A stretch of DNA of 23,835 nucleotides from a virus: positions 1-23,835 of IMG/VR virus record IMGVR_UViG_3300043470_000963; one strand, written 5' to 3'. A program made the position numbers and the translations under genes. Shown one piece after another: positions 1 through 8,321 of the stretch. The notes beneath the pieces were generated by a model that made no database searches, was not told the DNA's origin, and saw nothing but the letters and a program-made list of their open reading frames with translations. Within the stretch, counting starts at the first letter, position 1; every line of letters starts with the position of its first letter.

Positions 1-1225
1 TACCGAGTTCCATGGCGCGCTTCTTGCAATGCATTTTGACTTCATCAGGATTGGAAGCCCGACCAACAGCCATGATTGCATTCTTCAAGTCTTCTTCATC
101 CTTGATTGGATAAGAACCATCAGGCATAGCCATTCCGCCCTTAGCCATTTCCATGCGCTCGTCGTCACCATACATTGCCTTCAATGCAAGATCAGCGATT
201 TCTTCATCAATGTCTGCTGCCTCTTCAGGCTCATATTCATCCCATCCAAGAATTGAACCATCAAGAGATACGAAAACGTCATACGACTTTCCGTCAAGAC
301 TGTCAATTTCAACGGCAAAAGCGTCACGGCCTTCAAACATGTCTGCATCAACGCTGATTACATCACCTTCAATAGACTTGGTTGCAATTTCTGCTGCATC
401 AGCAAATGAAATAACCTTGATTCCATCAATCTCGGCAATCTCGCCAATGACTTTTTCGTTGAGCATGTGCCAACCCATGCACTCGCCAGTTGTTCCATCA
501 AAGAATGCTTCAACTGGTTTTCCATCTTTGCGCTGAACATCAACAACAAACATGTCGGTGCTATCTGCGTATCCAGAGTCAAGAACTTTACCGCTGAACA
601 TATCCTGTGCTATTCCTTCAATTTCAAGAAGTGACGGCATGTCTTGTTCTGGAGCGCAACCACCTGGGCACTGTGCGCAGACTGTTGCTTGACCTGGGTA
701 CATTTTGCGCTCAAAAGCACAAATAAACGCATCATCATCCCAATCAGCAGACTTCATTCCCATGCTTTCAAGACGAGTCTTGCGAGCCTTCTTGCGCTTT
801 GCTACTGGGGTTTCATCCATTTCGTCTTCTGCCATTTCTGCCATTCCTTCAAATTCTGGAACAGGCATCTTGGTTCCCTTGGTGTCGGTATCTGCGGTTA
901 CCCATCCATCGGAGTCGTCGTCTGAGACTTCAAGACTCTTAACGTTCTCAGCAGCAGCGCCACATTTTCCACACACGGGTTGTCCAACCTTGTAACCGCA
1001 TTCGGTTAGTTCAAGATTCTTAGCACACGTGATTGTTCCATCGGCGGCTAGTTTTACGGTCGGTTCATTTGCCATATTATTTTTCTCCTTGTATTGCATT
1101 GTTGACGAAACGCAAGTTCTGGGATTTGTACATCCAGCACAAGGCTCCATGCGCTTTTCGCCTGAAACCATGCAATGAAATTTTGATGCGATTTTTGGTA
1201 AACCGTTTTGAGAAGTATACGCCAT
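1..1225 (-). CDS. Cys-rich head-module protein with two PepSY-like repeats (partial, 3' end off window)
   Basis: Open without a stop from an ATG at 1225 to the left edge (408 codons visible). From the 1225 start: a Cys-rich N-terminus (C18, C29xxC32, C38, C85xxC88), an acidic then basic linker, C183xxC186xxxC190, and two similar alpha/beta units at about residues 197-252 and 272-350. Each unit is a helix followed by strands ending in a 'DG.....G.(M/L)GW' turn, which resembles PepSY domains. The visible end holds a small helical motif around GSYPIKDEEDL that I recall from C-termini of actinophage head proteins. It lies directly downstream of the prohead protease, so a head role such as decoration or scaffold-like is inferred, not shown. 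The start is ambiguous. ATG 1225 has AGGAAA 9 bases upstream and lies 14 bases after the protease stop. ATG 1075 (MANEPTVK...) has a better AAGGAG. Choosing 1225 removes an otherwise anomalous 164-base gap. Confidence 0.75.
   Translation of the reverse strand, partial: MAYTSQNGLPKIASKFHCMVSGEKRMEPCAGCTNPRTCVSSTMQYKEKNNMANEPTVKLAADGTITCAKNLELTECGYKVGQPVCGKCGAAAENVKSLEVSDDDSDGWVTADTDTKGTKMPVPEFEGMAEMAEDEMDETPVAKRKKARKTRLESMGMKSADWDDDAFICAFERKMYPGQATVCAQCPGGCAPEQDMPSLLEIEGIAQDMFSGKVLDSGYADSTDMFVVDVQRKDGKPVEAFFDGTTGECMGWHMLNEKVIGEIAEIDGIKVISFADAAEIATKSIEGDVISVDADMFEGRDAFAVEIDSLDGKSYDVFVSLDGSILGWDEYEPEEAADIDEEIADLALKAMYGDDERMEMAKGGMAMPDGSYPIKDEEDLKNAIMAVGRASNPDEVKMHCKKRAMELG
1085..1090 (-). promoter_or_regulatory. 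Internal Shine-Dalgarno AAGGAG before in-frame ATG 1075
   Basis: Read on the minus strand, AAGGAG is followed after nine bases by ATG at 1075, in the same frame as the longer ORF that starts at 1225. It could drive a second, shorter product lacking the first 50 residues, or it could be the only true start. Confidence 0.5.
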
Positions 1226-1239
1226 AAGAGTATGTTTCC

Positions 1240-3237
1240 TTAGTAAGACTCATGCGCTTTATCTGCTGACTTGTATCCATTGATCACATTTCCGATAGCT
1301 GATTTAGCATCTTCTGAAAGACTAGTACTAAAATAGATACCGGACTCCCTAACTTCAGAATCAAGTTTGTAGTAATCAACGATTGGTGATATTGCTTCAT
1401 TAATGCTGTACAGGTGGTCACCTGTTGCTTTAATTCTTATTTCACCAGAAGCCTTCATTTGCATTTCTGGGGCTTGCGCAGCTTCAATTACTGCTGCAAT
1501 AATTTGCATTGCTTCTTTTAGCTTTCCCATATTTCTGTTGCTAATCATGCGACCAGCTTTGGTATCCATATCGGTTTCAATTGACTTTTGAAGAGAAAGC
1601 AAAGCGTTAATCATTCTCATTGCTGGTTTTGGCTTATCGGTTTCATCGCCACCGCATCCGCACCCACTGCCGCTTGATTCGCCGGCTTCACGACCAATAT
1701 GAACAACTATGGCACCAGTCTCATCTTCACCAGAATGTTCCCAGTTGGAATCATCAGAAAGAAATTTCATCATTTCTGGTTCTTGGTCAATAAATGTTTT
1801 GAGTTCGTAAACTGCTGATTTCTCAAATTCTGCATACTCTTCAGGTGACTCAAGACCCTTACCAAAACGAGAATCCATACGGTCGTTCCATTGACGGTCG
1901 TTCCAGAGAGAACCGTTAATGCCTTTTTTAATCTTATTACGGCAGTTCTTCATTCCAGGATGATGACATCCCTCATTCGGCCACAGACCCGTTGTTTCGT
2001 GGTGTAGCCAAGCACAGATATTATTCAGTGGATACAGTTCTGGGTGGTCAGCAAGAATTACCCGACAACGACGGAAACCGCCCTCTTTGCGCATAATTGG
2101 ACGCCAATACCTGAGCAACTGTTCAAGATTACCCCTACGTGGACCGTAACCTCTTGCTACATCCCCCGTGACTCTTTCTTGTGGTGCATCCACTCCTACG
2201 ATGTTTGCAATCTGGTTCAATGCATCCGCACCTGGTGCTGCTTTTTCGTCAGTTGACTTTTCACCCATGCATCCACAGCCACATGCTTTTGGTTTGATTT
2301 CATCGGGAACGCCAGGCTGATTGAGTTCGTCGCGATACTGTGAAGCAAATGGATTGCTTTGTGGTTTTTTGCCATTTGGCTGTGGCATTACTGCTGGAGC
2401 ATTGTCATTTTCTGGAATGTACATGATTTCTGGCTTTACCCTCACTGGGTTTCCAAACATGAATTCATCACCATCAAAATGGTAAGTGACACGCATGGTC
2501 ATCTTTTCGCCTTCATGCATGTGGTCAAATATTGCAATGTTTTTATCTGCTGTGCGTAGACGAACTGCGCCACCAAAACGAGTAGCAATTGCTCGTGCAA
2601 GATTTCCAGCTATGCCAGAACTTGGGTTCATTGCTGGAACTCCACCATCTTCTCCACGAGGGCCTGCATAGTTATCGGTATCTTCAACGTCGTAGATGCC
2701 AGCATTCTTTTCATCTGACTTTATTGAAATGGTTGCAGTCAGTTGGTTTGCGCCATGAAGAACTGGAGAAACTTCGTAAAGTTCAACTTCTTTAAGGATG
2801 TTTGCTTGCATTCCTTGGTCATAATCGGCGTTTAGCGTCTTGTATCCAATAGACCATTCTTGTTCTTCACCAAAGAAGGAAACATCGGCAAATGCTTGCT
2901 GACCACGATCAGACTTGAGATTGAACTGCACGCGGGCGTAAAGACCACCGATACCAGCACGCTTCATTTTCATTGGAAGGCGTGGGTCGTTAGGGCTTAC
3001 TTCATAAATCTCAAGAACTTTACCTATTGGTTCGTTCCAGTTATGACCCCACACAACACGAGGCTTACGGCGCTTGAGACTTTCAGTAAAGCAGCCTGGA
3101 ACACAAATATCGCCAACTGAGTCTTTGTTGCCGATACCAGCAACGAAGCATTCAACAATGCCTTGTGCCTCGTCAATGTTTATTTGACCTGGCATTACTT
3201 TGTATTGTGTATCAATTGCTTGCTGAACTGTAGACAT
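1240..3237 (-). CDS. HK97-type prohead protease with very long C-terminal extension
   Basis: Maturation protease that cleaves capsid precursors inside the procapsid (family S78). Residues about 15-175 match the family: VVWGHNW with probable catalytic His65, and FGEEQEWSIGYKT with probable nucleophile Ser129, ending in ELYEVSPVLHGAN. Typical proteases are about 180-250 residues; this one is 665. The extension has a beta-rich stretch (205-275), a CGCGC patch (319-323), a conserved-looking domain (364-490, with GNLEQLLRYWRP, CAWLHHETTG and Cys/His residues), a second CGCG patch (526-529), and a helical segment (540-590, GRMISNRNMGKLKEAM) that looks scaffold-like. AGGGAG precedes the ATG by five bases. 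Protease plus fused scaffold or accessory domains is my inference. Genes on both sides are head genes on the same strand. I am sure of the protease and unsure of the extension's job. Confidence 0.9.
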   Translation of the reverse strand: MSTVQQAIDTQYKVMPGQINIDEAQGIVECFVAGIGNKDSVGDICVPGCFTESLKRRKPRVVWGHNWNEPIGKVLEIYEVSPNDPRLPMKMKRAGIGGLYARVQFNLKSDRGQQAFADVSFFGEEQEWSIGYKTLNADYDQGMQANILKEVELYEVSPVLHGANQLTATISIKSDEKNAGIYDVEDTDNYAGPRGEDGGVPAMNPSSGIAGNLARAIATRFGGAVRLRTADKNIAIFDHMHEGEKMTMRVTYHFDGDEFMFGNPVRVKPEIMYIPENDNAPAVMPQPNGKKPQSNPFASQYRDELNQPGVPDEIKPKACGCGCMGEKSTDEKAAPGADALNQIANIVGVDAPQERVTGDVARGYGPRRGNLEQLLRYWRPIMRKEGGFRRCRVILADHPELYPLNNICAWLHHETTGLWPNEGCHHPGMKNCRNKIKKGINGSLWNDRQWNDRMDSRFGKGLESPEEYAEFEKSAVYELKTFIDQEPEMMKFLSDDSNWEHSGEDETGAIVVHIGREAGESSGSGCGCGGDETDKPKPAMRMINALLSLQKSIETDMDTKAGRMISNRNMGKLKEAMQIIAAVIEAAQAPEMQMKASGEIRIKATGDHLYSINEAISPIVDYYKLDSEVRESGIYFSTSLSEDAKSAIGNVINGYKSADKAHESY

Positions 3238-3304
3238 TGAATCTCCCTGTATTCATACAAGAGTAGAACATTTTACAGAGGATCAAAGAAACAAAGGCTA
3301 ATTA

Positions 3305-3345
3305 TTTCAGTCTTTACTTAAAGTGATTTAGAGGGTTTACTGAAA
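3305..3345. repeat. Inverted repeat in the portal-protease gap
   Basis: Arms TTTCAGT (3305-3311) and ACTGAAA (3339-3345) are exact reverse complements. A smaller stem CTTTA/TAAAG lies just inside the left arm. The element sits directly after the portal stop codon in the 108-base gap before the protease. It could be a weak terminator or processing site. There is no clear T-run, so it is a low-confidence call. Confidence 0.3.
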
Positions 3346-5580
3346 CTATCTAATTCTTAGTCTGCAGCGACAGTTGATTGTGGATCCAATTGGAGCAAGA
3401 GGGTCACCCGGGAATCTAAGCGTTTCGCCGTCAATTGCAAATCCTTCGTCCAGATCAACAGTTTTTCCATGAAGAAGAACATGCTCCCCCCGAACACGAC
3501 TGTCCTTACGGGTAATCCATGTTTTTTGAGGTGATCCAGCGGACTTTCCAGCAAAATAAATTCCAGCATTGTGTGATGTTTGTGCTTCAAGTTCAGCCAT
3601 AGTGCGTCTGCGTTTGCCGATCAAGTTAGCAAAAATTGCAATTAGTGCGGCCCTAAGCATGCTGTGCTTGTCTTCGTCATCACCAAGAGCCATTGCAATC
3701 ATTACTGCTGCGGCAACTTCGTCACGGGTGTTTGTGTTTGCTTTTTGCAGTCTTGCAACTTGTTCAGAGACAATCTGTTCTATATCTGCTTCTTCAACAT
3801 CAGGAGGCATCCCTGACCTTTGTGAACTCAACACAACGGCGTCCATGCCAGCAGATTTAAGAACGGGATAGATGTCTTCGGCAAGTTGCTTGTCCCAAAC
3901 TTCTTTGTCAAAAATTGCATCAACTGAAAGATTCTTTTGAATCAATGCTTTTCCTGATTTCGTTCCAGAAGCTTTTTCTAGAACAACACGCTGTTGACGT
4001 TCAAAAAGTCTTTCAAGGGCACGGTCAAGTATTTCAACCCACCTATCGGAGTCTTGTTCTTCTTTTGTGTCCCAATCGTCGTTAATCATTTCGTAATCAG
4101 CAGATTTCGTCATGAGTTCAGAAGAGGAACCAGAGAGCATGCCGTCGGGAGCCGGAGGAGTTGCCGTCTGCATACCCGCAGGAGCGCCATCAGGTGCCGT
4201 AGTCGGCATTGGTGGAGTTGTACCCATTGGTGGTAGTTCAGGCGTTGGAGCCTGTCCTGCGGTGTCTGTTAGCGATCCTGGAACGACTCCTGGCATTCCC
4301 GGAGGAGCACCAGCCGCAGCCATATCAACAGGTTGCTGTTCTTCTGGCTTAAATGGTTTTTCAGTATTGGCAATCGGAGTCAAGTTAGGGTTAGCCAAAA
4401 GACTGTCAGCCAATTCTGAATCAACTTTCTTTTTGCCTGTTCCGTCACGATATTCGTTGACACTGATAAGACCCTGTTGATACTCGTCCATCAGGTAGCG
4501 CGCACGTTCCTGCTTTGCCATGATGAGGATAGGAACGCTTCCCGTATCAAAATCAATATAATACTTTTCATCAAGATCATCCAAAGCACGAGCAAGAGGT
4601 TCAAGGTGTGGAAGCATTGTTTCCAACCAAAAGACTCGCAGTTCTTCTGATGCGTTAGAAAAAGTACGCCCTGCAGCGTTTCCGATAACTGATTCAGGGA
4701 CACCAAACGCAGAAAGTATTTCTTCTTTTTGGATTTGACGCATTTGCGTGTAGGCAGCATCTCGTGGCGAGGCTGAAGTGTCAATATAATCAACACCATC
4801 TTCTGATGCAATAACCGTAGTTGAGCCAGTACGACTCAAGTTTCCTCTAAACCTGTTACGCAACTCTTCCTTGTCGTCGTCTTCCATTTCACCACGAACA
4901 ACAAGAAGTCCACCCGGACGGCCGTCATTGAGCAAATAGTTGCGGTTATAGAGTTTTGATAAGTTTTCTAACTCAATCGCAATTCCTGCCGCCTCCATTG
5001 GAGTAATAGAAAGATAAGGATCAAGGGGGTGTGGTCTACGAATCCAAATAACATCACTTGGTTTTAGAATGACTTTGGTTCCGTTGCGCATATCAACTTC
5101 ATATCCAGAAACGAATGTCTTGGGATCGGGAATTGGGGCGGTGTGTTGAGGCGGAAGAAGATGAAGGGCGATAATTTGACCGTCACGCCCTCTTACTTTT
5201 TCAATAAACACGCCTCTTGAACTCATTAAAAGCTGAGAAGAAACTCTATAGCGGAATATGAAGGAGTTTTCTCCCATATTGGCTTTTGAGTTAAGAATGT
5301 CTAAAAGCGGATTGTTTTTATTAACAACTTGACCAGTAGGTGAATTGTCTTTACGCAAAATCATCGGCAGTCTGGCTTGGTTTCCAGCAATTGCATCAAT
5401 ACAACGGAAAACCCAAGTTACCTTTTGGACACCTTCACGGTATGCGCGCTCAATATCCCACGAATCCTTGTATGGCTTTCCCGCCATGCCAGCATTGAAA
5501 GCAACAGGTGCTCCTACATTAAGAATTGACTTTTGTTGCACACCTTGCAGTGATTTTTCATTAAACGAATTCCACGCCAT
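3346..5580 (-). CDS. Portal protein fused to a MuF-like minor head domain
   Basis: Forms the dodecameric portal at the capsid vertex through which DNA enters and leaves. Residues about 45-395 fit the HK97-type portal family (WVFRCIDAIAGNQARLP, HLLPP, PGGLL, EEILSAFGVPESVIG, GRTFSNASEE). A Pro/Gly/Ala-rich linker follows (about 418-486), then a helical region (500-660). The C-terminus (about 660-743) matches the phage Mu gpF/SPP1 gp7 minor head domain: TWITRKDSRVRGEH, HG, RFPGDP and the terminal INCRCRLR. These are separate proteins in many phages, so this is a fusion of 744 residues. The ATG overlaps the stop of the upstream membrane-protein gene (TAATG), indicating translational coupling; the Shine-Dalgarno itself is weak. 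The MuF part may be ejected with DNA or bind the portal interior (family knowledge, not shown here). Confidence 0.93.
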   Translation of the reverse strand: MAWNSFNEKSLQGVQQKSILNVGAPVAFNAGMAGKPYKDSWDIERAYREGVQKVTWVFRCIDAIAGNQARLPMILRKDNSPTGQVVNKNNPLLDILNSKANMGENSFIFRYRVSSQLLMSSRGVFIEKVRGRDGQIIALHLLPPQHTAPIPDPKTFVSGYEVDMRNGTKVILKPSDVIWIRRPHPLDPYLSITPMEAAGIAIELENLSKLYNRNYLLNDGRPGGLLVVRGEMEDDDKEELRNRFRGNLSRTGSTTVIASEDGVDYIDTSASPRDAAYTQMRQIQKEEILSAFGVPESVIGNAAGRTFSNASEELRVFWLETMLPHLEPLARALDDLDEKYYIDFDTGSVPILIMAKQERARYLMDEYQQGLISVNEYRDGTGKKKVDSELADSLLANPNLTPIANTEKPFKPEEQQPVDMAAAGAPPGMPGVVPGSLTDTAGQAPTPELPPMGTTPPMPTTAPDGAPAGMQTATPPAPDGMLSGSSSELMTKSADYEMINDDWDTKEEQDSDRWVEILDRALERLFERQQRVVLEKASGTKSGKALIQKNLSVDAIFDKEVWDKQLAEDIYPVLKSAGMDAVVLSSQRSGMPPDVEEADIEQIVSEQVARLQKANTNTRDEVAAAVMIAMALGDDEDKHSMLRAALIAIFANLIGKRRRTMAELEAQTSHNAGIYFAGKSAGSPQKTWITRKDSRVRGEHVLLHGKTVDLDEGFAIDGETLRFPGDPLAPIGSTINCRCRLRIR

Positions 5581-5756
5581 TATTCACGTCCCAACAGGTA
5601 TCCGTAGACGCCCGAACAAAGCCCTATGGTTATAAGTCCATAAGGCAATTCTATTAGTGCTGCACCAGTTCCAGTAAAAAGTATAAAAGAAATCATTAAT
5701 AAGTGAGCATTGCTTTGGCGCATTAAAAACCGTTGGAGCAAATCTTTTATTTTCAT
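5580..5756 (-). CDS. Small two-helix membrane protein (58 residues), unknown function
   Basis: From ATG 5756 the product is MKIKDLLQRF... with a basic amphipathic N-terminus followed by two hydrophobic segments (about residues 19-33 and 38-54) ending YLLGRE. It overlaps the portal start by TAATG, so the two are likely co-translated. AAGG lies ten bases upstream. An in-frame ATG at 5807 would add 17 residues but would run through the inverted repeat of the divergent promoter region, so I prefer 5756. As first gene of the leftward head operon it could be a membrane-acting phage protein such as a holin-like factor, but the position is unusual for that and no function can be assigned. Confidence 0.55.
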   Translation of the reverse strand: MKIKDLLQRFLMRQSNAHLLMISFILFTGTGAALIELPYGLITIGLCSGVYGYLLGRE

Positions 5757-5757
5757 G

Positions 5758-5803
5758 TGTATGTACCTTAGCGCAGTTACTTTCCAATAGTACAGTACAT
5801 ACA
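5758..5803. promoter_or_regulatory. Divergent control region with 9-bp inverted repeat
   Basis: The 66-base gap between the leftward head operon and the rightward terminase contains TGTATGTAC (5758-5766) and its exact reverse complement GTACATACA (5795-5803), centres 37 bases apart. The place and symmetry suggest an operator or a pair of activator sites for divergent promoters. A poor sigma-70-like pair for the rightward gene can be drawn (TTAGCG, 17 bases, TACAGT). The repeat is seen directly; its role is inferred. Confidence 0.45.
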
Positions 5804-5822
5804 GCAAGAAGAAAGCATTATT

Positions 5823-7127
5823 ATGCCCGACTGGAACAAAGTATTAGAATATTTGCAACCGAAGGAGCCTTTATTCTGTCCTGAAGAACCATCAATAACA
5901 CAAAAGGTTTTCCTACGTACTTACGCAATGGAAGCTCTTTTTGGTGGCGCTGCCGGTGGTGGGAAGTCGTCTGCGTTGTTGATGGCCGCAATGCAATATG
6001 TAGATGTACCCAATTACTCTGCAATTCTTTTCAGACGCACCTATGCCGACTTAGCACTTCCTGGTGCTCTCATGGACAGATTCAAAACATGGATTGGCGG
6101 ACAGGATGAAATTCACTGGAACGCAAACTCTTATGTTGCGACATTTCCGTCTGGTGCAAGAATCTCGTTTGGATATCTAAACAACACGAACGACTATCTT
6201 CGTTATAAGGGTTCGGAGTTTCAGTTTATCGGCATGGATGAGGTCACTGAAATTCGTGAATCCGACTACAGATACTTGTTCTCTCGTCTTCGTCGCCCTG
6301 CAACGGGCCCTCTTTCTCAGGTTCCTTTAAGAATGAGATCCGCTTCAAACCCTGCACCTAATTGGGTTAGGCAGAGATTTATTGTGGAAGGAAAGGAAAC
6401 TGGAAGAATTTTTGTTCCTTCTCTTCTGACTGATAACCCTGGAATTGACGCTGATTCCTACCGACAGGCGCTGACTGCTCTTGACCCCGTAGAGCGTCGC
6501 CGGCTTGAGATGGGTGATTGGTGGTCAACCACTTTGGGAACTATGTTTGATAGGACAAACTTTACAATTATAGATTCCACAGAAGTGCCAAATGTCACAT
6601 CAACAGCACGGGCAGTCCGGTTTTGGGACCTTGCAGCCACCGAACCATCTCATTCAAACCCTAACCCAGACTGGACCGTAGGGACATTGATGATTTTTGA
6701 TCAGGGAATTGCCTACGTTCTGGATGTCCGCAAAATACGGGCAAAAGGTGAAAAAGTAGAGGCTTTGATTGCCCAAACGGCAGCTGAAGATGGACGAATG
6801 GTGGCTATCAGAATTGAGCAAGAACCAGGTTCAAGCGGAAAAGCCCTAATTGACCAATATGCGAGATATGTGCTCCCAGGATATGATTTATCTGGAATCA
6901 GAGCGACTGGCGATAAAGTGACCAGAGCAAGACCTTTCAGTGCTGCGGTAGCAAATGGCAATGTGCGGATTGTTCGGGCACCTTGGCTAACTGATTGGTT
7001 GGATGAAATGGCATCATTTCCTGAGGCTTGCGACCACGATGACCAAGTTGACTCTGCTGTGGGTGCGTTCACTCATTTGGCTGGCCTGGGGTTGCCTCAG
7101 CGCCGTCGTGCCAGTATCATAATGTGA
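5823..7127 (+). CDS. terL: Terminase large subunit
   Basis: ATP-driven DNA packaging motor and genome-cutting nuclease that docks on the portal. The ATPase domain shows Walker A GAAGGGKSS (residues 42-50), Walker B FIGMDE (135-140) and the SNP coupling motif near 175. The RNase H-like nuclease domain shows D269 in RFWDLA, E332 in IEQEPGSSG, and a DDQVDS stretch (406-411) near the C-terminus, the usual acidic triad. The length of 434 is normal. The start ATG 5823 gives MPDWNKVLEYL, preceded by a purine-rich AAGAAGAAAG. No small terminase subunit is recognisable beside it. Transcribed away from the portal and protease operon. Confidence 0.95.
   Translation: MPDWNKVLEYLQPKEPLFCPEEPSITQKVFLRTYAMEALFGGAAGGGKSSALLMAAMQYVDVPNYSAILFRRTYADLALPGALMDRFKTWIGGQDEIHWNANSYVATFPSGARISFGYLNNTNDYLRYKGSEFQFIGMDEVTEIRESDYRYLFSRLRRPATGPLSQVPLRMRSASNPAPNWVRQRFIVEGKETGRIFVPSLLTDNPGIDADSYRQALTALDPVERRRLEMGDWWSTTLGTMFDRTNFTIIDSTEVPNVTSTARAVRFWDLAATEPSHSNPNPDWTVGTLMIFDQGIAYVLDVRKIRAKGEKVEALIAQTAAEDGRMVAIRIEQEPGSSGKALIDQYARYVLPGYDLSGIRATGDKVTRARPFSAAVANGNVRIVRAPWLTDWLDEMASFPEACDHDDQVDSAVGAFTHLAGLGLPQRRRASIIM
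7092..7120 (+). promoter_or_regulatory. Possible sigma-70-like promoter at the end of terL
   Basis: TTGCCT (7092-7097) and TATCAT (7115-7120) are separated by 17 bases and lie 44 bases before the next gene, whose Shine-Dalgarno is GAAAGG. Such a promoter could start the recombination operon. The match is only moderate and lies inside coding sequence. Confidence 0.25.
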
Positions 7128-7163
7128 CAACTAATATTCTATTTATATATTGAAAGGTTCAAA

Positions 7164-7664
7164 ATGGCCTCTATTAACGACCTGTTTTCCGAATTAATGA
7201 AAACAGTCATGGACGCGGAAGATCAGTTAAATGACTTCCTTGCCCAGAATCCATCCCCTGAAGAACTGGCCGATGCCGTAGTTGCTTTGCATTCTATGAA
7301 AAATGCGTTTAGTGACGTTTATGGAATGTTTTCAGCACAAGTGATGACCACGCTGCAAAAAGCCAACATTGAAGAAATGGATGCGCATGGTGGAAAGATT
7401 GAAATTAAAACATCTTCAGATAGAAAGAAATGGGATCACGACAAACTGATTAACGAAGTCGGGCGTCGTCTTATTCAATCATCGGTTGACATGAGTACTG
7501 GAGAAGTGGTACTGTCAACGGAAGACCTCTTAAAAAAGGTTTTGGACTACATACAACCGTCGTATTGGCGGGTTAAAGAACTATCAAAAATAGGTATAAA
7601 CGCAGATAATTACTGTGAAGTAGGCGACTACAAAACAAGCATTATTGTTAGAAAGGCAAAATAA
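7164..7664 (+). CDS. Unknown phage protein, first gene of recombination cassette
   Basis: 166 residues, soluble, mostly helical at the N-terminus (about 1-70: acidic, with ELADAVVALHSMKNAF), then a beta-hairpin-like KIEIKTSSDRKKWDHDKL and a C-terminal alpha/beta part ending YKTSIIVRKAK. I do not recognise a catalytic motif. Shine-Dalgarno GAAAGG precedes the ATG. Its stop abuts the ATG of the Rad52-like gene, so a role in DNA recombination or replication is inferred from context only; a nuclease-modulating or scaffolding partner is possible. Confidence 0.75.
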   Translation: MASINDLFSELMKTVMDAEDQLNDFLAQNPSPEELADAVVALHSMKNAFSDVYGMFSAQVMTTLQKANIEEMDAHGGKIEIKTSSDRKKWDHDKLINEVGRRLIQSSVDMSTGEVVLSTEDLLKKVLDYIQPSYWRVKELSKIGINADNYCEVGDYKTSIIVRKAK

Positions 7665-8321
7665 ATGTTAGCAAATACATATCAAAACCTCTACGAGCCA
7701 TTCGCTCCCGAAGTAGAAAAAACCCTTAGCAAAGGCGGAGCAAGACTTACTTACATTCCAGTAAGCGAAGTGATTACTCGTCTTAACAAAGTTCTTGGAC
7801 TTGACTCATGGTCATTCAACATTTTGTCATGCTCTCGTGACGCAATTGATCCCGATTACATCGTTGCCCATGTTCGCCTTATGTGGCACACAGATGCAAC
7901 TCGTCCAGATTCGTGCATTATCCGCGATGGATTCGGTGGTCAAAAGATTAAGCGCACAAAAGCCGGCGACATTGTTGACCTTGGTGACGAAATGAAGGGT
8001 GCTGTTTCTGATGCACTCAAGAAGGCCGCACAAACGCTTGGTGTTGGTCTTTATCTTGCTCGCAGTGAAGAAGCGCTGAGCGCCGAAGAGCCACCAGAAC
8101 CAGTAATTGATTCAGCCATTGTGGAACTATGGGACAACTTTGTTCAAGTATCAAAAGGTCTTGACACAGCAGGAAAAACACAACTTGGAAGTTTCTGGAA
8201 AACATACGCTGGTTCTCGTCCGAAGCCAACAAAACAAACCGCAACAGTAAAAGATTTAGAAGAACTAATTGGCGAATGCCTGCGTATCTCTTTTAGTGGA
8301 GCACCATCTACTGATGAGTGA
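7665..8321 (+). CDS. Rad52/22-type single-strand DNA annealing protein
   Basis: Anneals complementary single strands during phage recombination. Residues about 15-133 fit the Rad52_Rad22 family: LTYIPVSEVITRLNKVLG, the beta strands around YIVAHVRLMW, a basic loop (QKIKRTKAG), and the diagnostic DLGDEMKGAVSDALKKAAQTLGVGLYL (105-131). The C-terminal part (about 135-218) is a Pro/Glu linker and a helical tail, probably for partner binding. Starts immediately after the previous stop (TAAATG) and overlaps the following nuclease gene by eight bases, so annealase and exonuclease are co-translated, as in Red-like two-component systems (family knowledge). Confidence 0.88.
   Translation: MLANTYQNLYEPFAPEVEKTLSKGGARLTYIPVSEVITRLNKVLGLDSWSFNILSCSRDAIDPDYIVAHVRLMWHTDATRPDSCIIRDGFGGQKIKRTKAGDIVDLGDEMKGAVSDALKKAAQTLGVGLYLARSEEALSAEEPPEPVIDSAIVELWDNFVQVSKGLDTAGKTQLGSFWKTYAGSRPKPTKQTATVKDLEELIGECLRISFSGAPSTDE

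Noticed and set aside
1076-1239. Non-coding gap or promoter between protease and the next head gene
   Set aside because: The frame of the downstream gene stays open through it to an ATG with a ribosome site at 1225, so it is probably coding.
4112-4480. Plus-strand ORF rich in Gly/Pro/Ala opposite the portal gene
   Set aside because: Mirror of the Pro/Gly-rich linker of the portal on the minus strand; no separate coding signal or ribosome site.
7164-7664. Small terminase subunit
   Set aside because: It lies downstream of the large subunit, has no clear N-terminal helix-turn-helix, and is coupled to recombination genes.
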